From positions 1-13,634 of the forward strand of contig JAUQWL010000146.1 of assembly GCA_030835185.1 (NCBI GenBank): a stretch of 13,634 nt of DNA. The letters are read 5' to 3'. Below are positions 6,929 through 13,634 of the stretch, one piece after another. Source of the DNA: Solirubrobacterales bacterium (GTDB lineage Bacteria; Actinomycetota; Thermoleophilia; Solirubrobacterales; 70-9). The notes beneath the pieces were generated by a model. It had not been told where the DNA came from, did no database searches, and saw only the letters and a program-made list of their open reading frames with translations. Position 1 is the first letter of the stretch; the number at the start of each line of letters is the position of its first letter. The position numbers and the translations under genes are program-made.

Positions 6929-8130
6929 CAGTCCGCTTTCGTCGGCACCTGAGCGAGGCTTTCGAGTACCGCCTCGGCACCGGCACCGAGATCGACGCTG
7001 ACTCCGAGATCTCGCAGCCCCCGGCCCAGTGCTGATACGGAGACCAGCGGATACAGGGACCGGGAAATCGGACCCATGTGCGTCAGGCGGAACAGCTTGT
7101 CCGAAATCTCGCCGTAGCCCCCGGAAAGCATGACCCCGTAGTTCTCGCGCACGTGAGCCAGGGTCTGGCTGATGGTCACCCCTTCCGGACACCGGACGCC
7201 GGTCACGCAGTTGGCGGCATAGCTCGAATCACGCGCCCAGAGTTCGAGTCCGAGTGCCTCCACCCCGGCTCGACATGCCGCCGCGGCAGCGGCGTGACGG
7301 GCGATCACGTCGTCGAGGCCTTCTTCCAGACATTCGGACAAAGCGGCGTGAACCCCGAATATGTCTGAGACGGAAGGTGTGTAGGGGAACTTCACCCTGC
7401 CCCCTTCGATCCATGTTTGGCGCCAGTCGAGCAGTGACAGGAAGGAGCCCCGGGGGGCGTTCGGATTGGCTTCGATCGCCGCCCAGGCATCGTCCCCGAC
7501 GGCGACCATCGACATCCCCGGAGGTCCGGCCAGGCATTTCTGGGGGCCCCCGATACAGATGTCCACGCCCCATTCGTCGGGTCGGACGTCGGTTCCGCCG
7601 ACCGCGGAAACAACGTCGGCGAAGACCAGCGCACCTGCCTCCTTGGCAATCGGTCCGATCTCGGCGAGCGGGTTCTCGATGGCCGACGGCGTCTCCGAAT
7701 GAACCAGAGAGACCAGCTCGAAGTCCCCGTGCTGCTCGAGCATCTCACGGACCGACCCGGGTTCGATCGCCTGATCGAAGGGCACCTCGATCTCGACTAC
7801 TTCCGCTTCATAGGAACGCAGCCAGTCACCGAACCACTTGGCGTAGACACCGGAAACCAGGTTGAGGCACTTCATGCCGGGCCGGACCACGCCCCGCGCG
7901 GCTGCCTCGAGCCCCAGGACCGCCTCTCCCTGCATCAGGATCACGTCTTTGTCGGTGCGCATCAACTCGCCCGCCATCCGCTCGGTTTCGCGGAAGATCT
8001 CCTGGAAAACCGGATCGTAGTCGAAGATGATCGGCCTGCCCTGGGCCTGCTGGACCCGGGTCGACGACATCGTCGGACCGGCGCTCAGCGTGAAGTCCGG
8101 CTCCCTCAGTTTCTTCGTCGATTCGCTCAT
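6928..8130 (-). CDS. Class V PLP-dependent aminotransferase, alanine/ureidoglycine-glyoxylate type (PucG-like)
   Basis: This 400-residue fold-type I PLP enzyme transfers an amino group to a 2-oxo acid such as glyoxylate. Seen: LSAGPT (15-20) at the N-terminus; HSETPSA (144-150), equivalent to the HxET region; ADVVSAVGG (171-179) with PLP-contacting Asp172; GGPQKCLAGPPG (194-205) with Schiff-base Lys198; PYTPSVSDIFG (249-259); and FRLTHMG (347-353) with a likely carboxylate-binding Arg348. Start ATG 8130 has AGGTGA six bases upstream and lies two bases after the coxG-like stop; GTG 8136 is a poorer alternative. In purine-degrading bacteria the related PucG uses ureidoglycine and glyoxylate. 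The adjoining molybdenum-hydroxylase genes make that role attractive. Serine- or alanine-glyoxylate activity cannot be excluded from sequence alone. Confidence 0.88.
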   Translation of the reverse strand: MSESTKKLREPDFTLSAGPTMSSTRVQQAQGRPIIFDYDPVFQEIFRETERMAGELMRTDKDVILMQGEAVLGLEAAARGVVRPGMKCLNLVSGVYAKWFGDWLRSYEAEVVEIEVPFDQAIEPGSVREMLEQHGDFELVSLVHSETPSAIENPLAEIGPIAKEAGALVFADVVSAVGGTDVRPDEWGVDICIGGPQKCLAGPPGMSMVAVGDDAWAAIEANPNAPRGSFLSLLDWRQTWIEGGRVKFPYTPSVSDIFGVHAALSECLEEGLDDVIARHAAAAAACRAGVEALGLELWARDSSYAANCVTGVRCPEGVTISQTLAHVRENYGVMLSGGYGEISDKLFRLTHMGPISRSLYPLVSVSALGRGLRDLGVSVDLGAGAEAVLESLAQVPTKAD

Positions 8131-8132
8131 GA

Positions 8133-8720
8133 TCACCTTTCTCTTCGTCTTTGAAACAGTCTCTTGAACAGTCTCTTGATACGGCCCCAGAGCACGCGCA
8201 ACGCCAGCCTGAATCCCCCGATCGGCTTGGCCGGCGCGATCTCGGTCTGGCCGGACACCTCTTGCGACGGATCCTCAGGCGCCAACCGCCCGGCGATGCA
8301 CTCAGCCATGTCGGCGACCAGGCGTGCGGCCACGTCGTCAACAACGCCGCGTCCCATCTGGGCGACCCGACCCGTGAGCTTCACGTCGGTCACGGTGGTT
8401 ACCCGCGATCCGGCGTCGCCGGCTTCGACGGTCATGGTCATCGTGGCGTGGGCAGACCCCTGGCCGCGTTGTTCCTTGACTTCGGTCGACAGCACGGCTC
8501 GCCGTGAGTCGTCATCGCGTTCGTCGATCCGGGCGCTGCCGCCATAGGTCATCCGCATCGGCCCGAGCTTGACTGCAATCTTCACCGGATGGGATCCGTC
8601 TTCGGTCAACGCTCCGACCTCGCCGCCGGGGATGCATGTACCGACCCGCTCGAGATCGACGAGTAGGCCGTAGGTATCTCCGGGATCAGCCGGAACGTTG
8701 AAGTCGTTCTCGATCTTCAT
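8133..8720 (-). CDS. CoxG-like SRPBCC protein (CO dehydrogenase subunit G family)
   Basis: This 195-residue protein has an SRPBCC ligand-binding domain (about 1-148) with the CoxG hallmarks VDLERVGTCIPGG (21-33) and GRVAQMGRGVVDDVAARL (117-134). A short Pro/Ser/Gln linker follows, and then a C-terminal segment (168-195) rich in Arg, Lys, Leu, Phe and Trp that ends in RRRER. CoxG homologues help attach CO dehydrogenase to the membrane and have been linked to quinone binding. A membrane-touching role here is inferred from the amphipathic basic tail; there is no long uninterrupted hydrophobic helix. ATG 8720 lies one base after the upstream permease stop; the frame is open to 8783, but that part is inside the permease gene. 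Five AGA/AGG arginine codons cluster in the last 14 codons, unlike the surrounding high-GC codon use. Confidence 0.85.
   Translation of the reverse strand: MKIENDFNVPADPGDTYGLLVDLERVGTCIPGGEVGALTEDGSHPVKIAVKLGPMRMTYGGSARIDERDDDSRRAVLSTEVKEQRGQGSAHATMTMTVEAGDAGSRVTTVTDVKLTGRVAQMGRGVVDDVAARLVADMAECIAGRLAPEDPSQEVSGQTEIAPAKPIGGFRLALRVLWGRIKRLFKRLFQRRRER
8155..8179 (-). repeat. Perfect 12-bp tandem duplication at the end of the coxG-like gene
   Basis: On the plus strand AACAGTCTCTTG occurs at 8155-8166 and again at 8167-8178, with one further matching base. On the coding strand it yields KRLFKRLF (182-189), two copies of a Lys-Arg-Leu-Phe unit. The unit keeps the reading frame and spaces basic and hydrophobic residues on a helix. 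It ends 20 bases before the stop codon. Confidence 0.9.
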
Positions 8721-8721
8721 A

Positions 8722-9657
8722 TCACCGTTCTCCACGTACGTACGGCAGCGCCAGAGCCGAGGGCAGGTACGAGCGGCGCGCAAAAAGGACGAGGACGACT
8801 ATGACGACTATGAACGGCAGCATCTGCACGTAGTCGGTGGGGATACTGATCCCGATCAGCTGCAGGGCAGTTGCGACCGACAGGGAAATTCCGAACAGGA
8901 TCGAGCCCAGGATCGTCCAGGGTGCCCGCCCCCGTGAGAGCATCGCGATCACGATCGCGATAAAACCGGCCCCCTGAGTAATAAACGGGGTGAAGCTCCC
9001 GGCGCCGACAATCACCAGGAAAGCGCCGCCCAGGCCGCCTAATGCCCCGGCGCACAAGGTCGCCAGCATCCTGGTCTTGACGACACTGACTCCAGCAACG
9101 TCGAGCGCCTGCGGTTGCTCTCCGGCCGCCCTCAGACTGAGGCCGGCGGATGTGCGCAGCAGCATCCACCGCACGAAGAAGGCGAGCGCGATGCCCACGT
9201 ACACGATCCAGTGCTGGCTGAACACGCTCTCCCCGAGAATCGGAATGTCCTTGAGCAGCGGAATCGCGAATTCGGACGGTGTCCCGAGGCTGGGGCGCGT
9301 TTCGGCGTAAGCCGCGTCGTTGAGCAAACTCGTAGATCCCTCGGCCAGGAGGATTATCGCGATCCCGATCACGATCTGGTCCAGGTTCATGCGCACGCAG
9401 AGCACCGCCATTATCAGTGCCCCGAACGCCCCGGCGACAATGCCGCCGAGCAACCCGAGCAATTCCGAACCCGTGTTGTAGGCGATCACGAACGAGAGGA
9501 AAGCACCGAAGAGCATGTAGCCCTCGAGTCCCACGTTGAGGACGCCGGCCTGTTCGGAGATCAGTTCCCCGAGACTGGCGAAGAGCAACGGGACCGAAGC
9601 AACCAGCGCCCCCGAAATCAGGGCTGTCAGGAAATCCTGGCTCAGCAGATCACTCAT
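8722..9657 (-). CDS. ABC transporter permease, nucleoside/BmpA type (NupQ/YufQ-like)
   Basis: This 311-residue integral membrane protein of the BPD_transp_2 family consists largely of hydrophobic helices. The diagnostic motif AGVLNVGLEGYMLFGAF (37-53) marks the second permease of nucleoside or purine importers that work with a BMP-family binding lipoprotein. RAAGEQPQALDVAGVSV, close to the middle of the chain, is the cytoplasmic loop expected to contact the ATPase. The C-terminus ends in a basic segment. Start ATG overlaps the preceding permease gene by eight bases and has AAAGGAAC upstream. It forms the importer with the other permease and the double ATPase. The closely following coxG-like gene suggests both belong to one transcript. 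The substrate is inferred from family, not shown. Confidence 0.92.
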   Translation of the reverse strand: MSDLLSQDFLTALISGALVASVPLLFASLGELISEQAGVLNVGLEGYMLFGAFLSFVIAYNTGSELLGLLGGIVAGAFGALIMAVLCVRMNLDQIVIGIAIILLAEGSTSLLNDAAYAETRPSLGTPSEFAIPLLKDIPILGESVFSQHWIVYVGIALAFFVRWMLLRTSAGLSLRAAGEQPQALDVAGVSVVKTRMLATLCAGALGGLGGAFLVIVGAGSFTPFITQGAGFIAIVIAMLSRGRAPWTILGSILFGISLSVATALQLIGISIPTDYVQMLPFIVVIVVLVLFARRSYLPSALALPYVRGER

Positions 9658-10822
9658 TTTCTGTTCCTTTCAGACCCGCTCCGTCGCTATCTCCCGGGCC
9701 GGACTGAAGTGCGCCCTCCGGGGTTCCATGGTCGTCCGCGTCGCCACCCGCCCGCAGTCGATCCATCACTTCGGCGGGAACGTAGCCGGGTTCCTGCCCG
9801 CGCATGATGCGGAAGTACTCGAATATCGCCATGAAAAACAGGATGAACGCGACCAGGACAAGCAGAATGTCGCTGGTGATCTCGGCCTGGCGGGCGGCAG
9901 ACTCGCCTCCGATCTGAATCACCGAGAACAGGATCACAAGTGCCAGCGAACCGATCGCGTTGAGTCGGGCAAGGAAAACCAGCGGGATCACCAGCAGTCC
10001 GAAGGCAGGGTTGAAATCGGCCCGGAACGATCCCTGGATCCCGAGTATCTCGATCGAACCGGAAAGTCCGATCAAGGCACCGCTGATCGCAAAGGCGATC
10101 ACCGTGAGCATCAGCGGATTGAGCCCGGCATGCAGGGCGGCACGGGGGTTGGCCCCCAGGATGCGCAGACGCAGGCCGAGCGAGGTCCGGGTCATGAGGA
10201 TATGAACCCCGATGATCGCCGCCAGAGCGATCAGGAAGCCGAGATGGATCCGCGTTCCGAACAGCGTCGGCAAACGGTCATCGAACGGAATCACGTCAGT
10301 TCGCGCGACGCCACCGACATCGGTCCGGAAAGGTCCTTTGACCAGTACGTTCGCGACTCCGATACCGATGAAAGACATCATCAGCGTGGTGATGATCTCG
10401 TTGACCCCGTGGCTTCCGCGCAGGTAAGCCGGAATCAAGGTCCAGGCGCCTCCCACGGCTGCCGACACCAGCATGGTGACGATCAACATCGGCCAGACTC
10501 CGATCGAGCCCAGCAGGCTGGCCCCCAGGCCGGCGGTCATCGCGGCACCCAGAAGAAACTGCCCGTCAGCACCGAGGTTCCAGAGGTTGGCGCGGAAGGC
10601 CACAATGAATCCGGCTGCGATCAGGATCAGGGGAGCGCTCCGGATGATGCTCTCCTGAAAGCCCTGCCACTCGAACAGCCCCCGCTGAAACATGTCGTTG
10701 TAGAAGGACACCGGATCGCGTCCCAGGGTCAGCAGCACAACCCCCATGGCAGCGAGCGCCAGGATGATCGGGATCAGAGCGATCAACACCGCCCTGCCAA
10801 GCTCCAGGAGCTTTACCTTCAT
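9650..10822 (-). CDS. ABC transporter permease, nucleoside/BmpA type (NupP/YufP-like)
   Basis: This 390-residue BPD_transp_2 permease is the first of the pair. A single helix near 12-34 is followed by a periplasmic stretch (about 35-60) and further helices. NLWNLGADGQFLLGAA (79-94) matches the conserved first-permease motif of this importer class. GSHGVNEIITTLMM (136-149) and LGANPRAALHAG (222-233) are the likely ATPase-contacting cytoplasmic loops. After the last helix (to about 338) comes an unusual hydrophilic tail of about 50 residues rich in Gly, Asp, Glu and Pro, which probably lies in the cytosol. Start ATG overlaps the ATPase stop by four bases (ATGA), with a GGGGGAA ribosome-binding site inside the ATPase end. 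It is a core component of the importer for a nucleoside-like or purine-like solute. Confidence 0.92.
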   Translation of the reverse strand: MKVKLLELGRAVLIALIPIILALAAMGVVLLTLGRDPVSFYNDMFQRGLFEWQGFQESIIRSAPLILIAAGFIVAFRANLWNLGADGQFLLGAAMTAGLGASLLGSIGVWPMLIVTMLVSAAVGGAWTLIPAYLRGSHGVNEIITTLMMSFIGIGVANVLVKGPFRTDVGGVARTDVIPFDDRLPTLFGTRIHLGFLIALAAIIGVHILMTRTSLGLRLRILGANPRAALHAGLNPLMLTVIAFAISGALIGLSGSIEILGIQGSFRADFNPAFGLLVIPLVFLARLNAIGSLALVILFSVIQIGGESAARQAEITSDILLVLVAFILFFMAIFEYFRIMRGQEPGYVPAEVMDRLRAGGDADDHGTPEGALQSGPGDSDGAGLKGTENE

Positions 10823-12435
10823 GAGTTCCCCCCTGCCCGGGCGATCATCAACGCCCCGATCTCCTCTTCGACTCCAGGCCGATTCTCGACTTCACCGGTA
10901 ATCACGCCCCGGGACATGACCGCGATCCGGTCACAGAGACCGACCAGTTCGACGATCTCGGTCGAAATCACAAGAGCAGCCAGGCCGCCAGACGCAGCCT
11001 CGCGTATCCGGTCACGGACGAACTCCGCAGTCCTCACATCGAGGCCGTGGGTGGGTTTGTTGAAAATGACAACCTTGGGGTCGCCAGAAAATTCGCGGGC
11101 AAGCAGGAGCTTCTGCACATTGCCTCCAGAAAGATTGGCTATCCGGGTCTGCACGCTCGGAGTCCTGACGTCGAACCGCTCGACCAGATCTTCAGCGAAC
11201 CGGTCGATTTCGTCACGGCGTTCAGCTCCACGCTTCCAGAAGGGGGGGCTGCCGATCTGCTTCAGAACCGAGTTCATTGCGACGTCCAGATCACCTACCG
11301 TGCCCTCCCCGAGCCGGTCGTCGGTGATGTAGCGCAGGCCCCGGCGTTCCCGCTTTCGGACTCCCAGCCCGGAAATATCCTGGTCGAAGAGAAGCAACTC
11401 GCCACCGACATGCCGTCGCTGGCCGGCGACAACCTCGGCCAGCTCCCGCTGCCCGTTGCCGTCGACCCCGGCGATCCCGAGGATCTCACCGGCGCGAATC
11501 TTGAGGCTGACCTGATTCAGCCCGGTGACATCATCGTCGGGCTCGAGGTCAATGTCGCGGACGGTGAGGGCGACCTCGCCCAGCTTGCGGTCGGGCGAGA
11601 GTCGCCCGGCCGCTACCGGCTCCAGCTCGACGGCCCCGAGTTCAGAGGCCTGTTCACCGAACATCATTCCGACGATCTGCTCCGAGAGTTGCTCTTCGCT
11701 CTGATCGCGCAACTCGGCCGGACTGACCGCGCCCACCTTGCGTCCACGCCTCAGAACGCTGATCCGGTCACCCAGCTCGATCGCCTCGTGAAGCTTGTGG
11801 GTGATGAGGACAACCGAGAGGCCATCGGCCGTGAGGTGTTTTACCTCGTTCCGCAGATCCTCATAGCCCTGGGGGGTCAGCATCGAGGTCGGTTCGTCGA
11901 GGATCAGGATCCGGGACCCGCCGCGCCACAGGGCCTTCATTATCTCCACCTGCTGCTGCTGTCCGAGCGCCAGTGCGCCGGTCCTCGCACCCGGGGAGAA
12001 ATCGACCCCGAGCAACTCGGCCAGTTCGTCGAACCGGCGCCGTTCGGCTTCGAGATCCAGTTTTCCGAACCCCCCCTCGGAACCGAGCATCAGGTTCTCG
12101 AGGACCGACAGGGTCGGGACCAGGGTCAGGTGCTGGTAGACCGTGCCGATTCCGAGTTCGATCGCCGTTCGCGGTGAGTCGATGCGCACCTCCGAACCCT
12201 CAAACAGAATCTCGCCCGCATCGGGGTGGTACATGCCCGAGAGGATGCTGATCAGGGTCGACTTGCCGGCACCGTTCTCGCCGAGCAGGGCGTGAACTTC
12301 ACCGGCCCGAAGCTCGAGATCGATGCGATCGTTGGCGAGTACGCCCGGAAATGACTTGCTGATCCCACGGAGCTCAAGGAGGGGAGTGCCGGAGGTTCCG
12401 GATTCCGTTGAGGCTGTGCCGGTGGGCCCGCTCAC
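10819..12435 (-). CDS. ABC transporter ATPase with two nucleotide-binding domains (NupO/YufO-like)
   Basis: This 538-residue cytosolic ATPase powers the two downstream permeases. The first domain is complete: GENGAGKST Walker A (52-60), signature region LALGQQQQVEI (155-165), Walker B ILILDEPTS (176-184) and ITHK switch His213. The second domain is degenerate, as is usual in sugar/nucleoside two-domain ATPases: the P-loop position reads GVDGNGQRE (323-331) without the Lys-Ser/Thr, the signature LSGGNVQK (435-442) is good, and Walker B reads VVIFNKPTHGLD (455-466). That places Lys where the catalytic Glu (or the Gln typical of this family) would be. One hydrolytic and one regulatory site are expected. 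A 17-residue Ser/Thr/Gly N-terminal tail precedes LLELRGISKSFPG. The GTG start overlaps the upstream amidohydrolase stop by four bases (GTGA); GGAA lies four bases before it. Confidence 0.93.
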   Translation of the reverse strand: MSGPTGTASTESGTSGTPLLELRGISKSFPGVLANDRIDLELRAGEVHALLGENGAGKSTLISILSGMYHPDAGEILFEGSEVRIDSPRTAIELGIGTVYQHLTLVPTLSVLENLMLGSEGGFGKLDLEAERRRFDELAELLGVDFSPGARTGALALGQQQQVEIMKALWRGGSRILILDEPTSMLTPQGYEDLRNEVKHLTADGLSVVLITHKLHEAIELGDRISVLRRGRKVGAVSPAELRDQSEEQLSEQIVGMMFGEQASELGAVELEPVAAGRLSPDRKLGEVALTVRDIDLEPDDDVTGLNQVSLKIRAGEILGIAGVDGNGQRELAEVVAGQRRHVGGELLLFDQDISGLGVRKRERRGLRYITDDRLGEGTVGDLDVAMNSVLKQIGSPPFWKRGAERRDEIDRFAEDLVERFDVRTPSVQTRIANLSGGNVQKLLLAREFSGDPKVVIFNKPTHGLDVRTAEFVRDRIREAASGGLAALVISTEIVELVGLCDRIAVMSRGVITGEVENRPGVEEEIGALMIARAGGNS

Positions 12436-13616
12436 TTGCTTCCAATCAGGTCAAGGACGGTGAGGGCCAGGACTTCCGCAGTACCGATCGCCGCAACGAT
12501 CCCGTCTTCAGAGGCGAACTCGGCCGCTCCCTGGTCGGTATGAAACTGCCAGCCGCCCGTTCGGCCGATGCCGATCAGTGCCGAAGGTACCCGCCGGGAG
12601 ATGTTGCCGAAGTCTGTGGCGAAAGGAAGCGGGGGCGGCTCCTCCAGAAACTCGCGACCGGATGCCGCGACGGCTCGAGCGACGGCGGACCGGACGCGAT
12701 CATCGGGCTCGATGCCCGGGACGGTTCTCGCTTCGGTCCATTCGACGCCGGGCAGGCGCCGACGGAGATCCCGGTCCAGTTCGTCGAGTTCCGCCTCGGA
12801 ATCGGTTGTCAGGAAAAAGTCGGCACGCACGCCCAGCCCGGAGCCTTCCTCCACGTCGCCATCGATGAGCATGCTCTCGATCATCAGGCGGTCGGAGCGC
12901 TCTCCATCCACCGCACGGAGTGCGTCGGCAGCGGCCTGTCGCGGGAACTCACAAAGTGCGTCCATCGTGCGCGGACTCTCCGCCCTTGCCACCAGACGCC
13001 GCATCCAACGCGACCTGAGCGTGACTGTGTCGTTGTATTCCGGGTGGGCGTAGAGCGCGGCGTCCATCCCGTCCCAGATCCCCGCTTCGGCCGTCAGCGC
13101 TTTGCCGCCGCCAAGTCTGCGGGTGCCGGGAGCGTGGAGCTCGTCGGCCGGGCAGCCGATGATCTCGACCGATCCGCGGAGGTCATCACGTACCCCGGCG
13201 AGGGCCCGGGCTGCAGCCTCCACCCCTCCCGCGATCGGTCCGTGGCCGCAGGAGTGAACCGCTTCGAGACGACCGGCCTCGCGAACTGCCGGAACCGCAT
13301 CGTAGAGGTCGACGATGCCCACCGAGGGACCGTCGTCGCCACCCTTGAGGCTGGCTCGGAAAGCGGTCTCCAGACCGGCGATGCCGAGCTCCACTTCGAA
13401 TCCTGCAGCTTCGAGGCGGCCGGCGAGGAATCGGGAGCATTCCCGCTCTTCGTGTGCCAGTTCGGGATGTGCATGGACGAAGGCCACGGTCTCCTCGATC
13501 TCGCTCCGGGATCCGGAGATGGAAGCCAGGACGCGCTCCCTCCTTGAGAGGATTTCGCTCGAGACTTCGGATTCAGTTTGTTCTCTGCCCATATTCAAGA
13601 TCGGTCCTTGCGCCAT
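12432..13616 (-). CDS. M20D-type amidohydrolase (PM20D2/AbgB-like)
   Basis: This protein has at least 394 residues and belongs to the M20D branch that cleaves N-acyl amino acids, dipeptides or aminobenzoyl-glutamate-like amides. Seen: HAHPELAHEE (48-57), LYDAVP (104-109), the metal motif HSCGHG (121-126), CPADE (155-159), GGGKAL followed by MDAALYAHPEY (184-194, His191), TDFGNISRRVPS (334-345) and the late His359. Two active-site positions differ from the common form: HxCGHG in place of HxCGHD/N, and ADE in place of AEE. Metal-binding Cys and His residues are retained. No signal peptide is seen. The start is unresolved: ATG 13616 lacks a clear ribosome-binding site, ATG 13592 is an alternative, and the frame stays open to the window edge. 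It is the first visible gene of the operon, coupled to the transporter ATPase, which suggests that it acts on the imported solute. Confidence 0.85.
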   Translation of the reverse strand: MAQGPILNMGREQTESEVSSEILSRRERVLASISGSRSEIEETVAFVHAHPELAHEERECSRFLAGRLEAAGFEVELGIAGLETAFRASLKGGDDGPSVGIVDLYDAVPAVREAGRLEAVHSCGHGPIAGGVEAAARALAGVRDDLRGSVEIIGCPADELHAPGTRRLGGGKALTAEAGIWDGMDAALYAHPEYNDTVTLRSRWMRRLVARAESPRTMDALCEFPRQAAADALRAVDGERSDRLMIESMLIDGDVEEGSGLGVRADFFLTTDSEAELDELDRDLRRRLPGVEWTEARTVPGIEPDDRVRSAVARAVAASGREFLEEPPPLPFATDFGNISRRVPSALIGIGRTGGWQFHTDQGAAEFASEDGIVAAIGTAEVLALTVLDLIGSK

Positions 13617-13634
13617 CTGCGGCCGGGGCTCCGA

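Noticed and set aside
6929..7192. N-terminal extension of the FAD subunit upstream of ATG 6928
   Set aside because: The extra residues are Arg/Gly-rich shadow sequence inside the aminotransferase gene; FAD-domain similarity starts right after ATG 6928.
8721..8783. N-terminal extension of the CoxG-like protein
   Set aside because: The extra codons lie inside the permease gene, and the typical CoxG start (MKIENDF) is at 8720.
9536..11332. A 598-codon plus-strand open frame opposite the permease and ATPase genes
   Set aside because: Its translation is rich in Arg, Gln, Asp and Pro with no family resemblance, and it spans three well-supported minus-strand genes.
11047..12177. A 376-codon plus-strand open frame opposite the ATPase
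   Set aside because: It is antisense to both nucleotide-binding domains and shows no motif of its own.
3663..13616. A canonical CO dehydrogenase (coxMSL) cluster
   Set aside because: CoxG and a CoxM-like subunit are present, but there is no large or small subunit here, and the neighbours (nucleoside-type importer, PucG-like aminotransferase, M20 enzymes) point elsewhere.

Overview
The window is a high-GC stretch that is almost entirely coding. It most likely comes from an actinobacterium, possibly a Thermoleophilia/Solirubrobacterales-type soil lineage. This rests on a fused CofG-CofH protein (FbiC, for coenzyme F420 synthesis), an actinobacterial-style XdhC Rossmann motif, frequent GTG starts and tightly overlapping genes. 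The taxon is an inference. No rRNA, tRNA, mobile element or CRISPR array was seen.

Layout. (1) Positions 1-2807, minus strand: fbiC, followed after one base by the 5' part of a zinc alcohol dehydrogenase that runs off the left edge. (2) Positions 2808-3046: a divergent intergenic region with several overlapping inverted repeats, the main candidate for regulatory DNA. (3) Positions 3047-3661, plus strand: one MocA/PucB-like nucleotidyltransferase. (4) Positions 3663-13616, minus strand: a run of nine genes of nearly 10 kb. In transcription order these are a PM20D2-like M20 amidohydrolase, a nucleoside-type ABC transporter (double ATPase and two permeases), a CoxG-like SRPBCC protein, a PucG-like class V aminotransferase, a molybdenum-hydroxylase FAD subunit, a CPG2/ArgE-like M20 hydrolase and XdhC. 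Most junctions are stop/start overlaps (ATGA, GTGA, TGATG) or gaps of 1-2 bases. The only real gap is 105 bases before xdhC.

How the genes fit together. The cluster contains counterparts of Bacillus subtilis PucA (XdhC-like), PucB (MocA-like), PucC (FAD subunit) and PucG (aminotransferase). It also has two M20 hydrolases (the superfamily of PucF) and a transporter of the NupOPQ/BmpA-associated type. The simplest reading is an uptake and oxidation pathway for a purine, nucleoside or similar N-heterocycle: import, hydroxylation by a molybdenum enzyme, hydrolysis of an amide/ureido intermediate, and transamination. The molybdenum large subunit, the [2Fe-2S] subunit and the transporter's binding lipoprotein are absent here and may lie beyond the right edge. 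The most unusual member is CoxG, a protein normally tied to CO dehydrogenase and linked to membrane/quinone contact. Here it has a basic amphipathic C-terminus built on a 12-bp tandem duplication.
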